Shown here: positions 9,159 through 17,566 of the stretch, in pieces | Layout: each line of letters begins with the position of its first letter | Position numbering within the stretch: the stretch's first letter is position 1 | Source: Cellulomonas hominis | GTDB taxonomy: Bacteria > Actinomycetota > Actinomycetes > Actinomycetales > Cellulomonadaceae | Direction: 5' to 3' | Length of the DNA stretch: 64,000 nt | Assembly (NCBI RefSeq): GCF_014201095.1 | Contig: NZ_JACHDN010000001.1 | Coordinates: forward strand, 4,340,001-4,404,000 | Notes under the pieces: generated by a model | Database searches by the model: none | Seen by the model: only the letters and a program-made list of their open reading frames with translations | What the model was told of the DNA's origin: nothing | Translations under genes and position numbers: made by a program

Positions 9159-9250
9159 CCAGCGCAGCAGCCCGCGGCGACCGGCCCCGGGTGGCGCCTC
9201 TGGCAGCGGGGCCCGGGCACACCGCGCGGGCACGCGCGACGAGGAGCGAG

Positions 9251-10312
9251 ATGCGCACACCCACCGCCCGCGGACCGTTCAGCGCGGCCGTCCTGGACGC
9301 CCTGACCACCGGCGTCGTCGACCCGGCGCTCCCCGACCGCGCCGCGGAGGCCGCGGGCACCGCCGCCCGGGCCGACCTGCTGACCGACGACGACGTGCAG
9401 ATCGCGCTCACCGCCCTGTACGAGCTGCACCACCAGGGCCTGGACGGCGTGGACGACCGCCTGGAGTGGGACCCGGTCCTGCTGCGCACCCGGGCCGCGC
9501 TCGAGGGGCCGTTCGAGGCGCAGATCCGCGCCGAGGTCGCCGTCCCGGACGACCTGCGGGCCGAGCTCGACGCGGACGCCGCCCGCGAGGGGCTGGGCCC
9601 GGCGGTGGCCCGCGCGCTGTTCGACCTGACGAGCCGGGACTCCGGGCCGAGCCTGTCCGCGTACGTCGCCCGCAAGGCCACCGACCAGCAGCTGCACGAG
9701 CTCCTCGTGCACCGGTCGGTCTACCAGCTCAAGGAGGCCGACCCGCACACGTGGGCCATCCCGCGGCTGGCGGGCGCGCCCAAGGCGGCGCTCGTGGAGA
9801 TCCAGGCCGACGAGTACGGCGGCGGGCGGCCGGAGCGGATGCACGCCGCGCTGTTCGCGCGCACGATGCGCGGCCTCGGCCTGGACGACACCTACGGCCG
9901 CTACGTCGACGACGTCCCGGCGATCACCCTGGCCTCGGTCAACATGATGAGCCTGTTCGGCCTGCACCGGCGGCTGCGCGGCTGCATCGTCGGGCACCTG
10001 GCCGCGTTCGAGATGACGTCCTCGCAGCCGAACCGGCTGTACGGCAACGGCTTCCGGCGGCACGGCTACGACGCCGACGTCACGTGGTACTTCGACGAGC
10101 ACGTCGAGGCGGACGCGGTGCACGAGCAGATCGCCGGCCGCGACCTGGCCGGCGCCCTGGTGGAGCAGCAGCCGGACCTGCTGGACGACGTGCTGCTCGG
10201 CGCGGCCGCGTGCCTCGCCGTCGACGGCCGGGTCGGCGCCCACCTGGTCGGGTGCTGGTCCGCCGGGGAGACCTCGCTGCGACGGCCGCCGGCGGTGGGG
10301 AGCGCGGCGTGA
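9251..10312 (+). CDS. Iron-containing redox enzyme family protein (haem-oxygenase-like diiron fold)
   Basis: 353 residues. The ATG follows GAGGAGCGAG. The sequence matches the Haem_oxygenas_2 / 'iron-containing redox enzyme' family: YQLKEADPHTWAIPRL, then EIQADEYGGGRPERMH (E188, H198), GHLAAFEMTSSQPN (E254) and YFDEHVEADAVHEQ (H284, D288, H291). The E and H/D pattern looks like the carboxylate/histidine diiron set of haem-oxygenase-like oxidases such as UndA and BesC, but exact ligands need a structure or alignment. It is first in an overlapped gene run; a GTGA overlap leads into the glycosyltransferase. The substrate is unknown. Confidence 0.82.
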   Translation: MRTPTARGPFSAAVLDALTTGVVDPALPDRAAEAAGTAARADLLTDDDVQIALTALYELHHQGLDGVDDRLEWDPVLLRTRAALEGPFEAQIRAEVAVPDDLRAELDADAAREGLGPAVARALFDLTSRDSGPSLSAYVARKATDQQLHELLVHRSVYQLKEADPHTWAIPRLAGAPKAALVEIQADEYGGGRPERMHAALFARTMRGLGLDDTYGRYVDDVPAITLASVNMMSLFGLHRRLRGCIVGHLAAFEMTSSQPNRLYGNGFRRHGYDADVTWYFDEHVEADAVHEQIAGRDLAGALVEQQPDLLDDVLLGAAACLAVDGRVGAHLVGCWSAGETSLRRPPAVGSAA

Positions 10313-11298
10313 CCGCCGTCGCCGACGCCGAGTACGTCCTGCCGCTGCGCTGGACCGACGACGGCGGCCTGGCGGAGCTCGCCGCCTACCTGCACGCGCT
10401 CGCGCGCCACCTGCCCGTGACGGTCGTCGACGGCTCGGACCCCGACCGGTTCGCCGCGCACGGACGCGCCTTCGGCCCCGCGGTCCGGCACGTCCGCCCG
10501 GACCCGCGACCCGGGTGCAACGGCAAGGTCGCCGGGGTGGTCACCGGCCTGCGGCTGGCGACGGCGGGGCGGGTCGTCCTCGCCGACGACGACGTGCGCT
10601 ACGACGACGCCACGCTCCGGGCGGTGCTCGCCCCGCTCGCGGACGCCGACGTCGTCCGGCCCCAGAACGTCTACGACCCCCTCCCCTGGCAGGCCCGGTG
10701 GGACACCGCCCGCATCCTGCTGAACCGCGCCGCGGGGTCGGACTACCCGGGCACGCTGGCCCTGCGGCGCACGGCGCTCGGGCCGGAGGGCTACGACGGC
10801 GACGTGCTGTTCGAGAACCTCGAGCTGCTCCGCACCGTCCGCGCCCGCGGCGGCACCGAGCACCGCGCCGACGACGTGTACGTCACCCGGCGGCCGCCGG
10901 CCGTCGCGCACTTCTGGCGCCAGCGCCCCCGGCAGGCGTACGACAGCCTCGCCCAGCCCGCCCGGTTCGCCGCCGAGCTCGCGGTGCTGCCGGTCGTCCT
11001 GCTGGCCGCCGCCCGGCGCCCCACGCTGCTCCTCGCGCTGGCCGGGGTCGCGTTCGCCGCCGCCGAGCGGGGCCGGCGGCACGCGGGCGGGGCGCGGGTG
11101 CTGCCCGCGTCCGCGGTGCCGCTCGCGCCGCTCTGGCTGCTGGAGCGCGGCGTGTGCGCCTGGCTGGCCCTCGCCCTGCGCGCCACCGGCGGCGTCCCCT
11201 ACGCGGGCCGCCGCGTCGCCCGCGCGGCCACCGCGGCGCGCGTCCTGCGCGCCCGCACCCGTCCCAGCACCGGTCCCGCACCCCAGGAGGCACCGTGA
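10309..11298 (+). CDS. Membrane-associated glycosyltransferase, GT-A / family 2-like
   Basis: 329 residues, starting at GTG 10309, which overlaps the preceding TGA by 4 bp. The GT-A fold is suggested by RVVLADDDVRY (DxD-type metal site), FENLELLRTVRARGG (acceptor/catalytic acid region) and HFWRQRPRQAYD (a Q/RxxRW-like loop). Two C-terminal hydrophobic stretches (LAVLPVVLLAAARRPTLLLA and PLAPLWLLERGVCAWLALAL) suggest membrane attachment, as in ceramide glucosyltransferase-like enzymes. Donor and acceptor are unknown. It is coupled on both sides: its TGA overlaps the CDGSH GTG. Confidence 0.78.
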   Translation: MTAVADAEYVLPLRWTDDGGLAELAAYLHALARHLPVTVVDGSDPDRFAAHGRAFGPAVRHVRPDPRPGCNGKVAGVVTGLRLATAGRVVLADDDVRYDDATLRAVLAPLADADVVRPQNVYDPLPWQARWDTARILLNRAAGSDYPGTLALRRTALGPEGYDGDVLFENLELLRTVRARGGTEHRADDVYVTRRPPAVAHFWRQRPRQAYDSLAQPARFAAELAVLPVVLLAAARRPTLLLALAGVAFAAAERGRRHAGGARVLPASAVPLAPLWLLERGVCAWLALALRATGGVPYAGRRVARAATAARVLRARTRPSTGPAPQEAP

Positions 11299-11543
11299 CC
11301 ACCCGACCCGCCGTCGTCCTGACCCCCTGCCCGGACGGGCCGATCCTCGTGCGCGGGGACGTCGAGATCCGCGACGCCGCCGGCCGGGCCGTCCCGCGAC
11401 GCCGCGCCACGGTGGCCCTGTGCCGGTGCGGCGCGTCCGGCATCAAGCCGTTCTGCGACGGCTCGCACAAGGCCATCGGGTTCCGCACCGACGACGAGGT
11501 GCCCCGCCCGCCCGAGCCAGTCCCGGGAGGTGACCCGCGATGA
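11295..11543 (+). CDS. CDGSH iron-sulfur domain protein
   Basis: 82 residues from GTG 11295, with AGGAGG at 11285-11290. It contains one complete CDGSH motif, CRCGASGIKPFCDGSH; C43, C45, C54 and H58 are the expected 2Fe-2S ligands (3Cys-1His, as in mitoNEET). It has no transmembrane segment. Its place beside a probable diiron oxidase makes it a good candidate electron donor or redox sensor for that enzyme; this is inference from context. Confidence 0.92.
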   Translation: MTTRPAVVLTPCPDGPILVRGDVEIRDAAGRAVPRRRATVALCRCGASGIKPFCDGSHKAIGFRTDDEVPRPPEPVPGGDPR

Positions 11544-12283
11544 GAGTCAGCGTCCCCGCCCCCGGCGTCGCCCGCCTCACGCACGCCTCGGTCAACCTCT
11601 ACGTCCTCGCCGACGAGCGCGGCGCCACCGTCGTCGACGCCGGGCTGCCGCGCATGTGGACGGCGCTGCCCCGCGCGCTCGCGGCCGTCGACCGCACCCC
11701 CGCCGACGTCCGGGCCGTCGTCCTCACGCACGCGCACTTCGACCACGTCGGGTTCGCGCGCCGGGCGATGCAGCAGCTCGGCACGGACGTCTGGGTGCAC
11801 CCCGCCGACGCGCACCTCGCCGCGCACCCGTACCGGTACGCGCACGAGAACCCGCGCGCCGTCTACCCCCTGCGCCACCCGCGCGCCGCCCTCACGCTCG
11901 CGGCGATGGTCGGCGCCGGGGCCGCCCGCGTCCGGGGCGTGCGGGTCGTCCGGTCGATCCTCCCGGGCCGGCGGCTCAAGGTCCCCGGCCGCCCCGAGGT
12001 GATCGCCTGCCCCGGGCACACCGCGGGCAGCGTCGCGCTGCACCTGCCCGACCGCGGCGTGCTGCTCACCGGCGACGCGCTCGTCACGCTCGACCCGTAC
12101 ACGAAGCGGACCGGCCCGCGGATCGTCGCCGGCGCCGCGACCGCGGACAGCGCGCAGAACCTGGAGTCGCTCGCGGCGCTCGCGGCCACCGGCGCCGGCC
12201 TCCTGCTGCCCGGGCACGGCGAGCCGTGGACGCGCGGGGCGGCCGAGGCGGTGCGCCTGGCGCTCGAGGCGGGACCGTCCTGA
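11540..12283 (+). CDS. Metallo-beta-lactamase-fold hydrolase
   Basis: 247 residues, start ATG overlapping the CDGSH stop (ATGA), with GGGAGGTG upstream. All zinc ligands are present: THAHFDH (H64, H66, D68, H69), CPGHTAGS (H160), LTGDAL (D179) and LPGHGEPW (H226). It resembles the glyoxalase II / lactonase-like branch. The substrate is unknown; the context suggests an intermediate or protecting group from the same pathway. It is the last of the four genes joined by stop/start overlaps. Confidence 0.92.
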   Translation: MRVSVPAPGVARLTHASVNLYVLADERGATVVDAGLPRMWTALPRALAAVDRTPADVRAVVLTHAHFDHVGFARRAMQQLGTDVWVHPADAHLAAHPYRYAHENPRAVYPLRHPRAALTLAAMVGAGAARVRGVRVVRSILPGRRLKVPGRPEVIACPGHTAGSVALHLPDRGVLLTGDALVTLDPYTKRTGPRIVAGAATADSAQNLESLAALAATGAGLLLPGHGEPWTRGAAEAVRLALEAGPS

Positions 12284-12307
12284 CCTGCGCCCGCGAGACA
12301 TCCGGCC

Positions 12308-12313
12308 TACGGT
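12308..12313 (+). promoter_or_regulatory. -10 hexamer TACGGT, probable leaderless start of the FAD oxidoreductase
   Basis: It ends 7 nt before the ATG at 12321. This favours the ATG over the GTG at 12318 and suggests the FAD gene has its own promoter in addition to any read-through. Confidence 0.5.
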
Positions 12314-12320
12314 CGGCGTG

Positions 12321-13892
12321 ATGACCTCCGACGCCGCACCGCCGCCCCGGCACAGCGCCGGGCGCCGCCCGACCGCCCGACCGGTCCGCCGCACCGGCGT
12401 CCCGGGACGCGCCCCCGGGCCCGCGGACCCGGACGCCGTCGTGGTCGGCGCCGGCCCGAACGGGCTCGCGGCCGCCGTGACCCTGGCCCGCGCGGGGCTG
12501 GACGTCGTCGTGCTCGAGGCGCAGGACACGGTCGGCGGCGGCAGCCGCACGCTCGACCTCGGGCTCGCGGACGGCATCCGGCACGACATCTGCTCCGCGG
12601 TGCACCCGATGGCCTGGGCGTCCCCGTTCTTCCGGTCCCTCGGGCTGCACGAGCGGCTCGACCTGCTCACGCCCGAGGCCTCGTTCGCGCACCCGCTCGA
12701 CGGCGGCCGGGCCGGCATCGCCTACCGGGACCTGGACCGCACGGCGGAGCGGCTCGGCGCGGACGGCGCGACGTGGCGGCGGCTGTTCGGGCCGCTGGTC
12801 GAGCGCTGGCAGGACGTCGTCGCCCTCGCCCTCGGCGACCACCGCAGCGTGCCGGACGGGGTGACGCGCGACCCGCTCCGCGCCGCGCTCACCGCCGCCC
12901 GCTTCGGCCTCGGCGTGCTGCGCAACGGCGCGCCGGTCGTCCCGTCCGCGCTGCGCACCGAGGAGGGCGCCGCGCTGCTCACCGGCGTGGCCGGGCACGC
13001 CATCACCCCGCTGCCCTCGACGGCGGCCGCCGGGACCGCCGTCCTGCTCACCACGCTCGCGCACGCCGGGCACGGCTGGCCGGTGGTCCGCGGCGGCTCG
13101 CAGGCGATCGCCGACGCGCTGCACGCCGACCTCGTCCGGCTCGGCGGCCGCGTGGTCACCGGGCGCCCGGTCGCCCGACGCGCCGACCTGCCGCCCGCCC
13201 GCGCGTACCTGTTCGACACGGCGCCGCGCCTGGTGGCGCAGGTGATGGGCGACGCGATGCCGCCCGGGCTCGCCCGCGCCTACGCCGGCTACCGGTACGG
13301 CAACGCCGCCGCGAAGGTCGACCTGGTCGTCGACGGCCCGATCCCGTGGGCGCACCCCGAGGTGCACCGCGCGGGCACCGTGCACCTGGGCGGCACGCGC
13401 GACCAGGTCGTCGCCGCCGAGCGCGCCGTCGCCCGCGGCCGGCACGCCGAGCACCCGCTGACCCTGCTGTCCGACCCCGCCGCGCTCGACGCGGGCCGCG
13501 CGTCCGGCGGGCGGCGGCCGGTGTGGGCGTACGCGCACGTGCCCGCGGGCTCCGACGTCGACCCGACCGAGGCGGTGCTGGGCCAGGTCGAGCGGTTCGC
13601 CCCCGGCTTCCGGGACACGGTGGTCGCCGCGCACGCGATCCCCGCCGCGCGTCTGGCGGAGCACGACGCGAACCTCGTCGGCGGCGACATCTCCGGCGGC
13701 GCGATCTCGCTGCTGCGGATGTTCACCCGCCCGACGCCCCGGTGGGACCCGTTCGACGCGGGCGTCCCCGGCGTCTACCTGTGCTCCGCCTCGACTCCGC
13801 CGGGGCCGGGCGTGCACGGGCTGTCCGGCTGGTACGCGGCCCGGCGGGCGCTGCGCGACGTGTTCGGGCGGGCGGATAGGGTCGCGGCGTGA
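12321..13892 (+). CDS. FAD-dependent oxidoreductase, phytoene-desaturase-like
   Basis: 523 residues. After a Pro/Arg-rich N-terminus of about 38 residues comes the dinucleotide-binding fold DAVVVGAGPNGLAAAVTLAR (GxGxxG) followed by VVVLEAQDTVGGGSRT (ribose-binding E, then the GG motif). The C-terminal GVPGVYLCSASTPPGPGVHG is the typical closing FAD motif of the amine oxidase / carotenoid desaturase superfamily. No other carotenoid gene is nearby, so a carotenoid substrate should not be assumed. A 4-bp GTGA overlap couples it to the amidotransferase. Confidence 0.88.
   Translation: MTSDAAPPPRHSAGRRPTARPVRRTGVPGRAPGPADPDAVVVGAGPNGLAAAVTLARAGLDVVVLEAQDTVGGGSRTLDLGLADGIRHDICSAVHPMAWASPFFRSLGLHERLDLLTPEASFAHPLDGGRAGIAYRDLDRTAERLGADGATWRRLFGPLVERWQDVVALALGDHRSVPDGVTRDPLRAALTAARFGLGVLRNGAPVVPSALRTEEGAALLTGVAGHAITPLPSTAAAGTAVLLTTLAHAGHGWPVVRGGSQAIADALHADLVRLGGRVVTGRPVARRADLPPARAYLFDTAPRLVAQVMGDAMPPGLARAYAGYRYGNAAAKVDLVVDGPIPWAHPEVHRAGTVHLGGTRDQVVAAERAVARGRHAEHPLTLLSDPAALDAGRASGGRRPVWAYAHVPAGSDVDPTEAVLGQVERFAPGFRDTVVAAHAIPAARLAEHDANLVGGDISGGAISLLRMFTRPTPRWDPFDAGVPGVYLCSASTPPGPGVHGLSGWYAARRALRDVFGRADRVAA
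13877..13882 (+). promoter_or_regulatory. -10 hexamer TAGGGT upstream of the amidotransferase
   Basis: It lies inside the last codons of the FAD gene, 6 nt before GTG 13889, and could give a leaderless internal transcript for the amidotransferase-Nudix pair. Confidence 0.45.
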
Positions 13893-14593
13893 GCCAGCCG
13901 CGACCCGTCCTCGTCCTCACGCACGTCGCGCACGAGGGACCCGGGCTGATCGCCCGCGCGCTCGACGGGCTGCCGCTGACCACGCGCACCGTCGTCGACG
14001 ACCGGACGCCCCGGCTGCCGGCGGTGTCCGACCTCGCGGGGCTGGTCGTCATGGGCGGCCCGCAGGACGCCGACGACGACGCGGGCCACCCCGGCCTGCC
14101 CGCGGAGCGCCGGCTGCTCGCCGAGGCCGTCGACGCCGGCGTGCCGACGCTCGGCGTCTGCCTCGGCATGCAGCTGCTCGCCCTCGCGCTCGGTGCGCCG
14201 CTGCACCGCCGGCACGGCACCGAGATCGGCTTCGGCCCGGTCGACGTCGTCGCGCCCGACCCGGTGCTCGCGCCCGCCGGCGCCCGCCCGACGGTGCTGC
14301 ACTGGCACGCCGACGCGGTGGACCTGCCCGACGGCGCGACCCTGCTCGCCACCAACGAGGCCACCCCCGTGCAGGCGTTCCGGGCGGGCAGCGCGGTCGG
14401 CCTGCAGTTCCACCTCGAGGTCGACCCGACCGTGCTCGACCTCTGGCTCGCCACGCCGACGATGACCGCCGACCTCGAGCCGGGCGACGCCGACACCATC
14501 CGGCTCGGGTCCCGCCAGCACCTCGCCGCGCTCCGGCCCGCCGCCGACCTCGGGCTCGCGGCGTTCGCGGCCGCCGTCCGGGAGCGCGCGTGA
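13889..14593 (+). CDS. Class I glutamine amidotransferase (GMP-synthase-like)
   Basis: 234 residues. The triad elements are visible: nucleophile Cys in GVCLGMQLLALALG and the His/Glu in LQFHLEVD. GLVVMGGPQDADDD matches the oxyanion-side G-G-P region. These stand-alone GATase1 proteins usually hydrolyse gamma-glutamyl bonds or amidate unknown substrates. The GTG start overlaps the FAD-gene stop and the 3' end overlaps the Nudix gene by 4 bp, so it belongs to the same transcript. Confidence 0.9.
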   Translation: MSQPRPVLVLTHVAHEGPGLIARALDGLPLTTRTVVDDRTPRLPAVSDLAGLVVMGGPQDADDDAGHPGLPAERRLLAEAVDAGVPTLGVCLGMQLLALALGAPLHRRHGTEIGFGPVDVVAPDPVLAPAGARPTVLHWHADAVDLPDGATLLATNEATPVQAFRAGSAVGLQFHLEVDPTVLDLWLATPTMTADLEPGDADTIRLGSRQHLAALRPAADLGLAAFAAAVRERA

Positions 14594-15273
14594 CCGACGC
14601 CGGGGCCCTGCGCGACCTGCTGGCCCTGTGCGACGCCCGGCCGGTGTGGGCGCCCGACCCGGAGCGCGCGTTCGACGGCGGCCTGCCCGGGCGCCCGGTG
14701 CGCAGCTCGGCCGTCCTCGTGCTCTTCGGCGCCCTGGACCGCGCGGCCGCCCGCACGCCGCACCCGGCCGTCGCCGCCGACCTCGACGTCCTGCTCACCC
14801 GCCGCTCCCCCACGCTGCGGCACCACCCCGGGCAGGTGTCCTTCCCCGGCGGCGGCATCGACCCCGGCGACGCCGGCCCCGAGGCGGCAGCGCTGCGCGA
14901 GGCGCGCGAGGAGACCGGCCTGGACCCGGCCGGCGTCCGGGTGCTCGGCGCGCTGCCGCCGCTGCCGGTGACCGCGAGCCGGAACCTCGTCACGCCGGTC
15001 CTCGCGTGGTGGGACCGGCCGTCCGCCGTCGCGGCGGCCGACCCGGCCGAGACCGTCGACGTGTTCCGGGTGCCCGTGGCGGACCTCGTCGAGCCCGCCA
15101 ACCGGGTGACGGCGACCGTGCGCCGGGCCGGGCACGAGTACCGGGGACCCGCGTTCGACGCCGGCGGGGTGCTCGTGTGGGGGTTCACGGCGTTCGTGCT
15201 GGACCGGCTGCTGGACGCCCTCGGCTGGGCCGTCCCGTGGGACGCCGGACGGACCGTCCCCGCGCCGGTCTGA
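14590..15273 (+). CDS. Nudix hydrolase, CoA pyrophosphatase (NudL/PCD1) type
   Basis: 227 residues from GTG 14590. The Nudix box is GGGIDPGDAGPEAAALREAREETG, reported here as 14857-14928 with the REAxEETG core. Just before it, RRSPTLRHHPGQVSFPGG is the hallmark of CoA pyrophosphatases (RSxxLRxHxGQVSFPGG). These enzymes cleave CoA to 3',5'-ADP and 4'-phosphopantetheine. Last gene of the plus-strand run starting at 9251. Confidence 0.9.
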   Translation: MTDAGALRDLLALCDARPVWAPDPERAFDGGLPGRPVRSSAVLVLFGALDRAAARTPHPAVAADLDVLLTRRSPTLRHHPGQVSFPGGGIDPGDAGPEAAALREAREETGLDPAGVRVLGALPPLPVTASRNLVTPVLAWWDRPSAVAAADPAETVDVFRVPVADLVEPANRVTATVRRAGHEYRGPAFDAGGVLVWGFTAFVLDRLLDALGWAVPWDAGRTVPAPV

Positions 15274-15314
15274 CCCCACCCCGACGCACCGGAAAAGATG
15301 CTGGTGCGGCGCGG

Positions 15315-15328
15315 TCGTAACGATACGA
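15315..15328. promoter_or_regulatory. Small inverted repeat upstream of the MATE gene
   Basis: TCGTA-ACGA-TACGA, a 5-bp inverted repeat with a 4-bp spacer, overlaps an AT-rich patch (TAACGATACGAT) that is the likeliest promoter in this 150-bp gap. It could be an operator or chance. Confidence 0.3.
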
Positions 15329-15423
15329 TCGACGGTGCCGCACGGGACCACCCGGCGACCAGGCCGCCCCACCCGCCCCTCGATCCCCACCCACCCCCTG
15401 CCCTGCCCCGGAGCCCTCTCGTC

Positions 15424-16926
15424 ATGGCCAAGGTCCTGACCGCCGGCAGCCCCTGGCGCGTGATCCTCGTGTTCGCCGTGCCCCTGCTCGTCGGCAACGT
15501 CGTCCAGCAGCTCTACCAGTTCGCCGACGCGGTCGTCGTCGGCCGCCACCTCGGCGTCGACTCCCTCGGGGCCGTCGGCGCGACCGGCAGCCTCCTGTTC
15601 CTCCTGCTCGGCTTCGTCTGGGGCATGACCTCGGGGTTCGCGATCCCCACCGCCCAGGCGTTCGGCGCGCGGGACCTCGCGGGCGTGCGCCGGTCGGTCG
15701 CGACCGGCACGCTCCTGACCGGTGCCGCCAGCCTGCTGCTCACCGTCGCCGCTCCGCTGCTCGCCGGCCCGGTGCTCGCGCTGCTGCGCACGCCGGACGT
15801 CCTCATGGCCGAGGCGACGACGTTCGCGCAGGTGAGCTTCCTGGGGACCGGCGCGCTGATGTTCTTCAACTACCTGTCCGCGATCATCCGCGCGATCGGC
15901 GACTCCCGGACGCCGCTGGTCTTCCTCACGCTGGCGTGCCTGCTCAACGTCGCGCTCGTCGTGCTGCTGGTCGGTCCCGCGGGTCTCGGCGTCGGCGGCG
16001 CGGCTCTCGCGACCGTCCTCGCGCAGGCCGTCTCGGTGCTGCTCTGCCTGGAGTTCGTTCGCCGCCGGGTGCCGGTGCTGCACGTGCGGCGCACCGACTG
16101 GCGCGTGCCGCGGGCCGACCTCGCGGAGCACCTGCGGCTCGGTCTGCCGATGGGCTTCCAGGCGTCGATCATCGCGATCGGCGCGCTCGCCGTGCAGGTG
16201 CGGCTGAACGACCTCGGTGCCGACGCCGTCGCGGCGTACACCACCGCGTCGCGGGTCGACGGGCTCGCGGTCGCGCTGCTGCAGTCGCTGGGGCTCGCGG
16301 TGTCGATGTTCGTCGCCCAGAACCTCGGCGGCGGGCGGCCGGACCGGATCCGGCAGGGCGTCGTGCAGGCCACGTGGATCGCCGTGGCGGGGTCGGCGGT
16401 GCTGGGCGTGCTGCTGCTCGCGACCGGCGGCGCGCTCGTGCAGATGTTCGTCGGCGACGGCGCGGACCGCGTCGTGCACCTGGCGACCCAGTTCCTGCAC
16501 GTCAACGCCGCGATGTACGCGCTGCTCGGGGTGCTGTTCGTGCTGCGCGGCGGGCTCCAGGGCCTCGGGCGCACCGGCGTGCCCACGCTCACCGGCGTCA
16601 TCGAGCTCGTCATGCGCGTCGGCGCGGCCATCGTGCTCGGCGGGGCGTTCGGCTTCGTCGGCGTCGTGTGGGGCAACCCGCTCGCCTGGGCCGGCGCGGT
16701 CGTGCTGCTGGTGCCCGCCTACGCCCGCGCGCACCGGCACCTCGGCACGCTGCCGATCGCCCCGCTCGCCCAGGTCGAGGCCACGCCGGAGCCGGTGCCC
16801 GTGGAGGGGCCGTCCGAGGGGTCGATGGTCGTGGACGCGGTGGTCCCGCAACCGCGCCCGGCCGCCGACGCGGACTCCGGGGCCGGCGACCTGGCCGACC
16901 CGGAGCGGGACGCCGCGCGCGCCTGA
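15424..16926 (+). CDS. MATE family multidrug/sodium antiporter
   Basis: 500 residues, 12 hydrophobic segments in two similar halves. The start is ATG 15424 (MAKVLTAGSPWRVILVFAVP); an earlier in-frame ATG runs through Pro-rich low-complexity sequence. VPLLVGNVVQQLYQFADAVVVGRHLG is the first-helix pattern of NorM/DinF-type MATE exporters. The C-terminal 50 residues are a hydrophilic Pro/Glu-rich tail. It exports cationic compounds using Na+ or H+; substrates unknown. An adjacent convergent TetR gene lies 11 bp away, but its operator is on its other side. Confidence 0.92.
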   Translation: MAKVLTAGSPWRVILVFAVPLLVGNVVQQLYQFADAVVVGRHLGVDSLGAVGATGSLLFLLLGFVWGMTSGFAIPTAQAFGARDLAGVRRSVATGTLLTGAASLLLTVAAPLLAGPVLALLRTPDVLMAEATTFAQVSFLGTGALMFFNYLSAIIRAIGDSRTPLVFLTLACLLNVALVVLLVGPAGLGVGGAALATVLAQAVSVLLCLEFVRRRVPVLHVRRTDWRVPRADLAEHLRLGLPMGFQASIIAIGALAVQVRLNDLGADAVAAYTTASRVDGLAVALLQSLGLAVSMFVAQNLGGGRPDRIRQGVVQATWIAVAGSAVLGVLLLATGGALVQMFVGDGADRVVHLATQFLHVNAAMYALLGVLFVLRGGLQGLGRTGVPTLTGVIELVMRVGAAIVLGGAFGFVGVVWGNPLAWAGAVVLLVPAYARAHRHLGTLPIAPLAQVEATPEPVPVEGPSEGSMVVDAVVPQPRPAADADSGAGDLADPERDAARA

Positions 16927-16937
16927 CCCCGGGCGAC

Positions 16938-17513
16938 TCAGCCCCGCGGCGCCACCACCGCCACGACGGCCGCGACGCTCGCCGTGAGGTGCGCGGTCGC
17001 GGCGTCGTGCGCCGCGGCGCCCGAGGCGACCTGCTCCGCCGCCGCGTGCACCAGCGCCGACACCGCGGCGACCAGCCAGGGCACCGGCAGGTCGTCCCGG
17101 AACGCCCCGGACGCCACCCCGCGCTCCAGCACCGCGCGCAGGGGCCCGACGACGGGCTCGTGCCGGGCGTCGACCTCCGCGGCCGGCAGCTCGCGGCACG
17201 CCGCGGCGACGGCGCCGTGCCCGTCCGCCAGCGCCGGCCAGGCCGCCGCGAGCATCCGGTGCAGCGCGACCCGCGGGTCGGGGTCGTCGCCCGCCTCGTC
17301 GAGCGCGCGCCGCGCCCGGTCGACCGCCGCGGACAGCGCCGCGCCGACCAGCGCCTCCCGCGTCGGGAAGTGCCCGTAGAGCGTCACGCGCCCCACGCCG
17401 GCCGCGGCGGCGACCTGCGCGACCGTGGCGGCGGGGTCGGCCCGGAACAGGCGGAGCGCGGCGTCGAGCACCGCCTGCTGGTTGCGGCGGGCGTCGGCGC
17501 GGGTGGTCGGCAT
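16938..17513 (-). CDS. TetR/AcrR family transcriptional regulator
   Basis: 191 residues, ATG at 17513. The HTH is ATVAQVAAAAGVGRVTLYGHFPTREALVGAAL. It is divergent from the saccharopine-dehydrogenase-like gene, with an 18-bp palindromic operator between them. Auto-repression and control of that neighbour is the simplest model; control of the MATE gene is possible but not shown. Confidence 0.93.
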   Translation of the reverse strand: MPTTRADARRNQQAVLDAALRLFRADPAATVAQVAAAAGVGRVTLYGHFPTREALVGAALSAAVDRARRALDEAGDDPDPRVALHRMLAAAWPALADGHGAVAAACRELPAAEVDARHEPVVGPLRAVLERGVASGAFRDDLPVPWLVAAVSALVHAAAEQVASGAAAHDAATAHLTASVAAVVAVVAPRG

Positions 17514-17527
17514 GGCGGCATACTATC

Positions 17528-17545
17528 TCGAACACCGATGTTCGA
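17528..17545. promoter_or_regulatory. TetR-type operator
   Basis: TCGAACACCGATGTTCGA: perfect 7-bp half-sites TCGAACA/TGTTCGA around CCGA. It lies 14 bp upstream of the TetR ATG and 21 bp upstream of the divergent GTG. The spacing between CGAAC and GTTCG is 6, not 4, so it is not a LexA box despite the similar half-sites. Confidence 0.75.
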
Positions 17546-17566
17546 CTTAGCACCCAGGAGGCCACC

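Noticed and set aside
12321..13892. Carotenoid biosynthesis locus
   Set aside because: The FAD protein resembles phytoene desaturases, but no phytoene synthase, cyclase or other crt gene is near, and the polyprenyl synthetase is 40 kb away.
17528..17545. Second LexA box
   Set aside because: The CGAAC and GTTCG arms are 6 bp apart instead of 4, and a divergent TetR gene adjoins it.
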